This document shows, in pieces, positions 4,762 to 5,594 of a stretch of 5,594 bases of DNA. The notes under the pieces were generated by a model. That model was not told the DNA's origin. It ran no database searches and was given only the letters and a program-made list of their open reading frames with translations. The position numbers were made by a program, and so were the translations under genes. The first letter of the stretch is position 1. Each line of letters starts with the position of its first letter. The stretch comes from Bacteroidetes/Chlorobi group bacterium ChocPot_Mid (GTDB lineage Bacteria > Bacteroidota > Ignavibacteria > Kapaibacteriales > UBA2268), in the NCBI GenBank assembly GCA_003731675.1, contig RCNQ01000031.1:1-5594 (forward strand), read 5' to 3'.

Positions 4762-5525
4762 TTCGAAATATTCCTCTGTCTGACAACCTCATACAAAACC
4801 ACACCAGCCGAAACCGACGCATTCAATGAATCCACCCTCCCCAAAATTGGAATTCTGAGCAATGCATCACAATAACTTATTGTTGATTGCCTCAAACCTT
4901 TGCCTTCACTGCCAATGATAATTACAATCGGTCTGTTAAAATCAAATTCAGTATAAACCTGCTCTCCCTGCATATCTGTCCCGATAATCCAAAATCCTTT
5001 TTCCTTCAGTAAATCAAAAACTTTTGAAAAACTACCCACCTTAGCTACTGGTAAATGCTCCAATGCTCCCGATGATATCTTAATTGCGGTTGGGGTCACA
5101 GGTGCAGAATCCTTATTCGAAAGAATTATGCCTGATACCCCCGAACATTCTGCTGTTCTGGCAATAGCTCCCAAATTATGCGGGTCTGTTATCTCGTCCA
5201 ACACTACCAAAACAGGTTTGTCTGATTTCCGAAAACTAAACTCAATCAAATCTTCTATTTCCAGAGTCCTAAACATCGTCAAAAGAGCAATAACCCCTTG
5301 AGATTTCGATTCCTTCGGAACAACACTCTTTTCCAAAGTTATAAACTTCCTGTTATCTTGCCTTACACACAAAATACCCTTCTTCTTTGCAATTGAATAT
5401 ATCTTATCTATCGAGTCACCTTTTGCACCAAAAGTAACAAATATCTTTTCAATCGCTACCCTCTCATTTTGCAATGCTTCCAAAATTGCATTCCGTCCGA
5501 ATATATATGCTTGTTTTTCGTCCAT
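4758..5525 (-). CDS. rlmB: 23S rRNA (guanosine-2'-O-)-methyltransferase RlmB / TrmH family
   Basis: This is a cytosolic SPOUT-class methyltransferase that uses S-adenosylmethionine to methylate a ribose 2'-OH in rRNA; E. coli RlmB modifies G2251 of 23S rRNA. The 255 residues match the family (about 245-260). The N-terminal substrate-binding domain begins with FGRNAILEAL (9-18) and extends to about residue 80. The trefoil-knot catalytic domain follows with all three motifs: motif 1 LDEITDPHNLGAIARTAE (109-126, including Asn117 and the catalytic-type Arg123), motif 2 IIIGSEGKGLR (202-212), and motif 3 IPILGRVDSLNASVSAG (225-241, including Asn235). The start follows an AT-rich leader without a Shine-Dalgarno sequence. 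It is the first gene of the three-gene minus-strand operon. The general TrmH-family assignment is certain; RlmB rather than a paralogue with another target is likely because of the N-terminal domain and motif wording. Confidence 0.93.
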   Translation of the reverse strand: MDEKQAYIFGRNAILEALQNERVAIEKIFVTFGAKGDSIDKIYSIAKKKGILCVRQDNRKFITLEKSVVPKESKSQGVIALLTMFRTLEIEDLIEFSFRKSDKPVLVVLDEITDPHNLGAIARTAECSGVSGIILSNKDSAPVTPTAIKISSGALEHLPVAKVGSFSKVFDLLKEKGFWIIGTDMQGEQVYTEFDFNRPIVIIIGSEGKGLRQSTISYCDALLRIPILGRVDSLNASVSAGVVLYEVVRQRNISK

Positions 5526-5550
5526 AAAATAAATTATAAATAAATAATTT

Positions 5551-5558
5551 CAAAAATA
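5551..5558 (-). promoter_or_regulatory. Putative Bacteroidota-type -7 box of the rlmB operon
   Basis: TATTTTTG on the minus strand matches TAnnTTTG exactly and lies 26-33 bases before the rlmB ATG. It is part of TTATTTTTGAAAT (5559-5547), identical to the sequence upstream of the MTH1187-family gene (1692-1680). No clear -33 TTTG is visible upstream before the window ends. The evidence is suggestive only, given the AT-rich context. Confidence 0.38.
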
Positions 5559-5594
5559 AGAAAATTATTACCATTTTTGTTTTTTTATGTTAGA

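Overview
The window is AT-rich and densely packed, with seven protein-coding genes and no gap longer than about 95 bases. Several things suggest the Bacteroidota/Chlorobiota/Ignavibacteriota side of bacteria. Coding regions that open a transcript mostly lack a Shine-Dalgarno sequence. Two intergenic regions carry exact TAnnTTTG hexamer-type -7 boxes, as used by Bacteroidota sigma factors. Gene content is ordinary chromosomal housekeeping and transport. This placement is an inference from style, not from a marker gene. No rRNA, tRNA, CRISPR array, insertion sequence or phage gene was seen.

Layout, left to right. Positions 1-834 (minus) hold a drug/metabolite-transporter (EamA-type) permease whose C-terminus runs off the left edge. 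Its start faces, across 78 bases, a small three-helix membrane protein with a cytosolic coiled coil (913-1335, plus). That protein looks like the DUF106/EMC3/TMCO1 branch of the Oxa1 superfamily. It converges, with only 3 bases between stop codons, on an MTH1187-type thiamine-binding protein (1339-1650, minus). That gene is divergent, across 93 bases, from a PutP-like sodium:solute symporter (1744-3177, plus). The symporter converges, 7 bases apart, on a three-gene minus-strand operon read from the right: rlmB (5525-4758), an unrecognised 134-residue membrane-associated protein (4761-4357), and a GT4-type glycosyltransferase (4378-3185). Adjacent reading frames in the operon overlap by 4 and 22 bases.

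How the parts fit. The operon couples an rRNA 2'-O-methyltransferase gene to a likely envelope or glycoconjugate glycosyltransferase through tight translational overlap; the middle protein may serve the glycosyltransferase. The left part is a set of single transporter or membrane genes in alternating orientation. Both convergent junctions hold an AT-rich hairpin that includes stop codons and could end transcription from both sides. The divergent 1651-1743 region holds a TTTCAAA/TTTGAAA inverted repeat overlapping the putative -7 boxes of both genes.

The most interesting items are the DUF106-like protein, the unrecognised operon protein, the stop-codon hairpins and the altered sodium-site residues in the symporter. 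I did not find evidence of a clearly new multi-gene system such as a defence or retroelement system.
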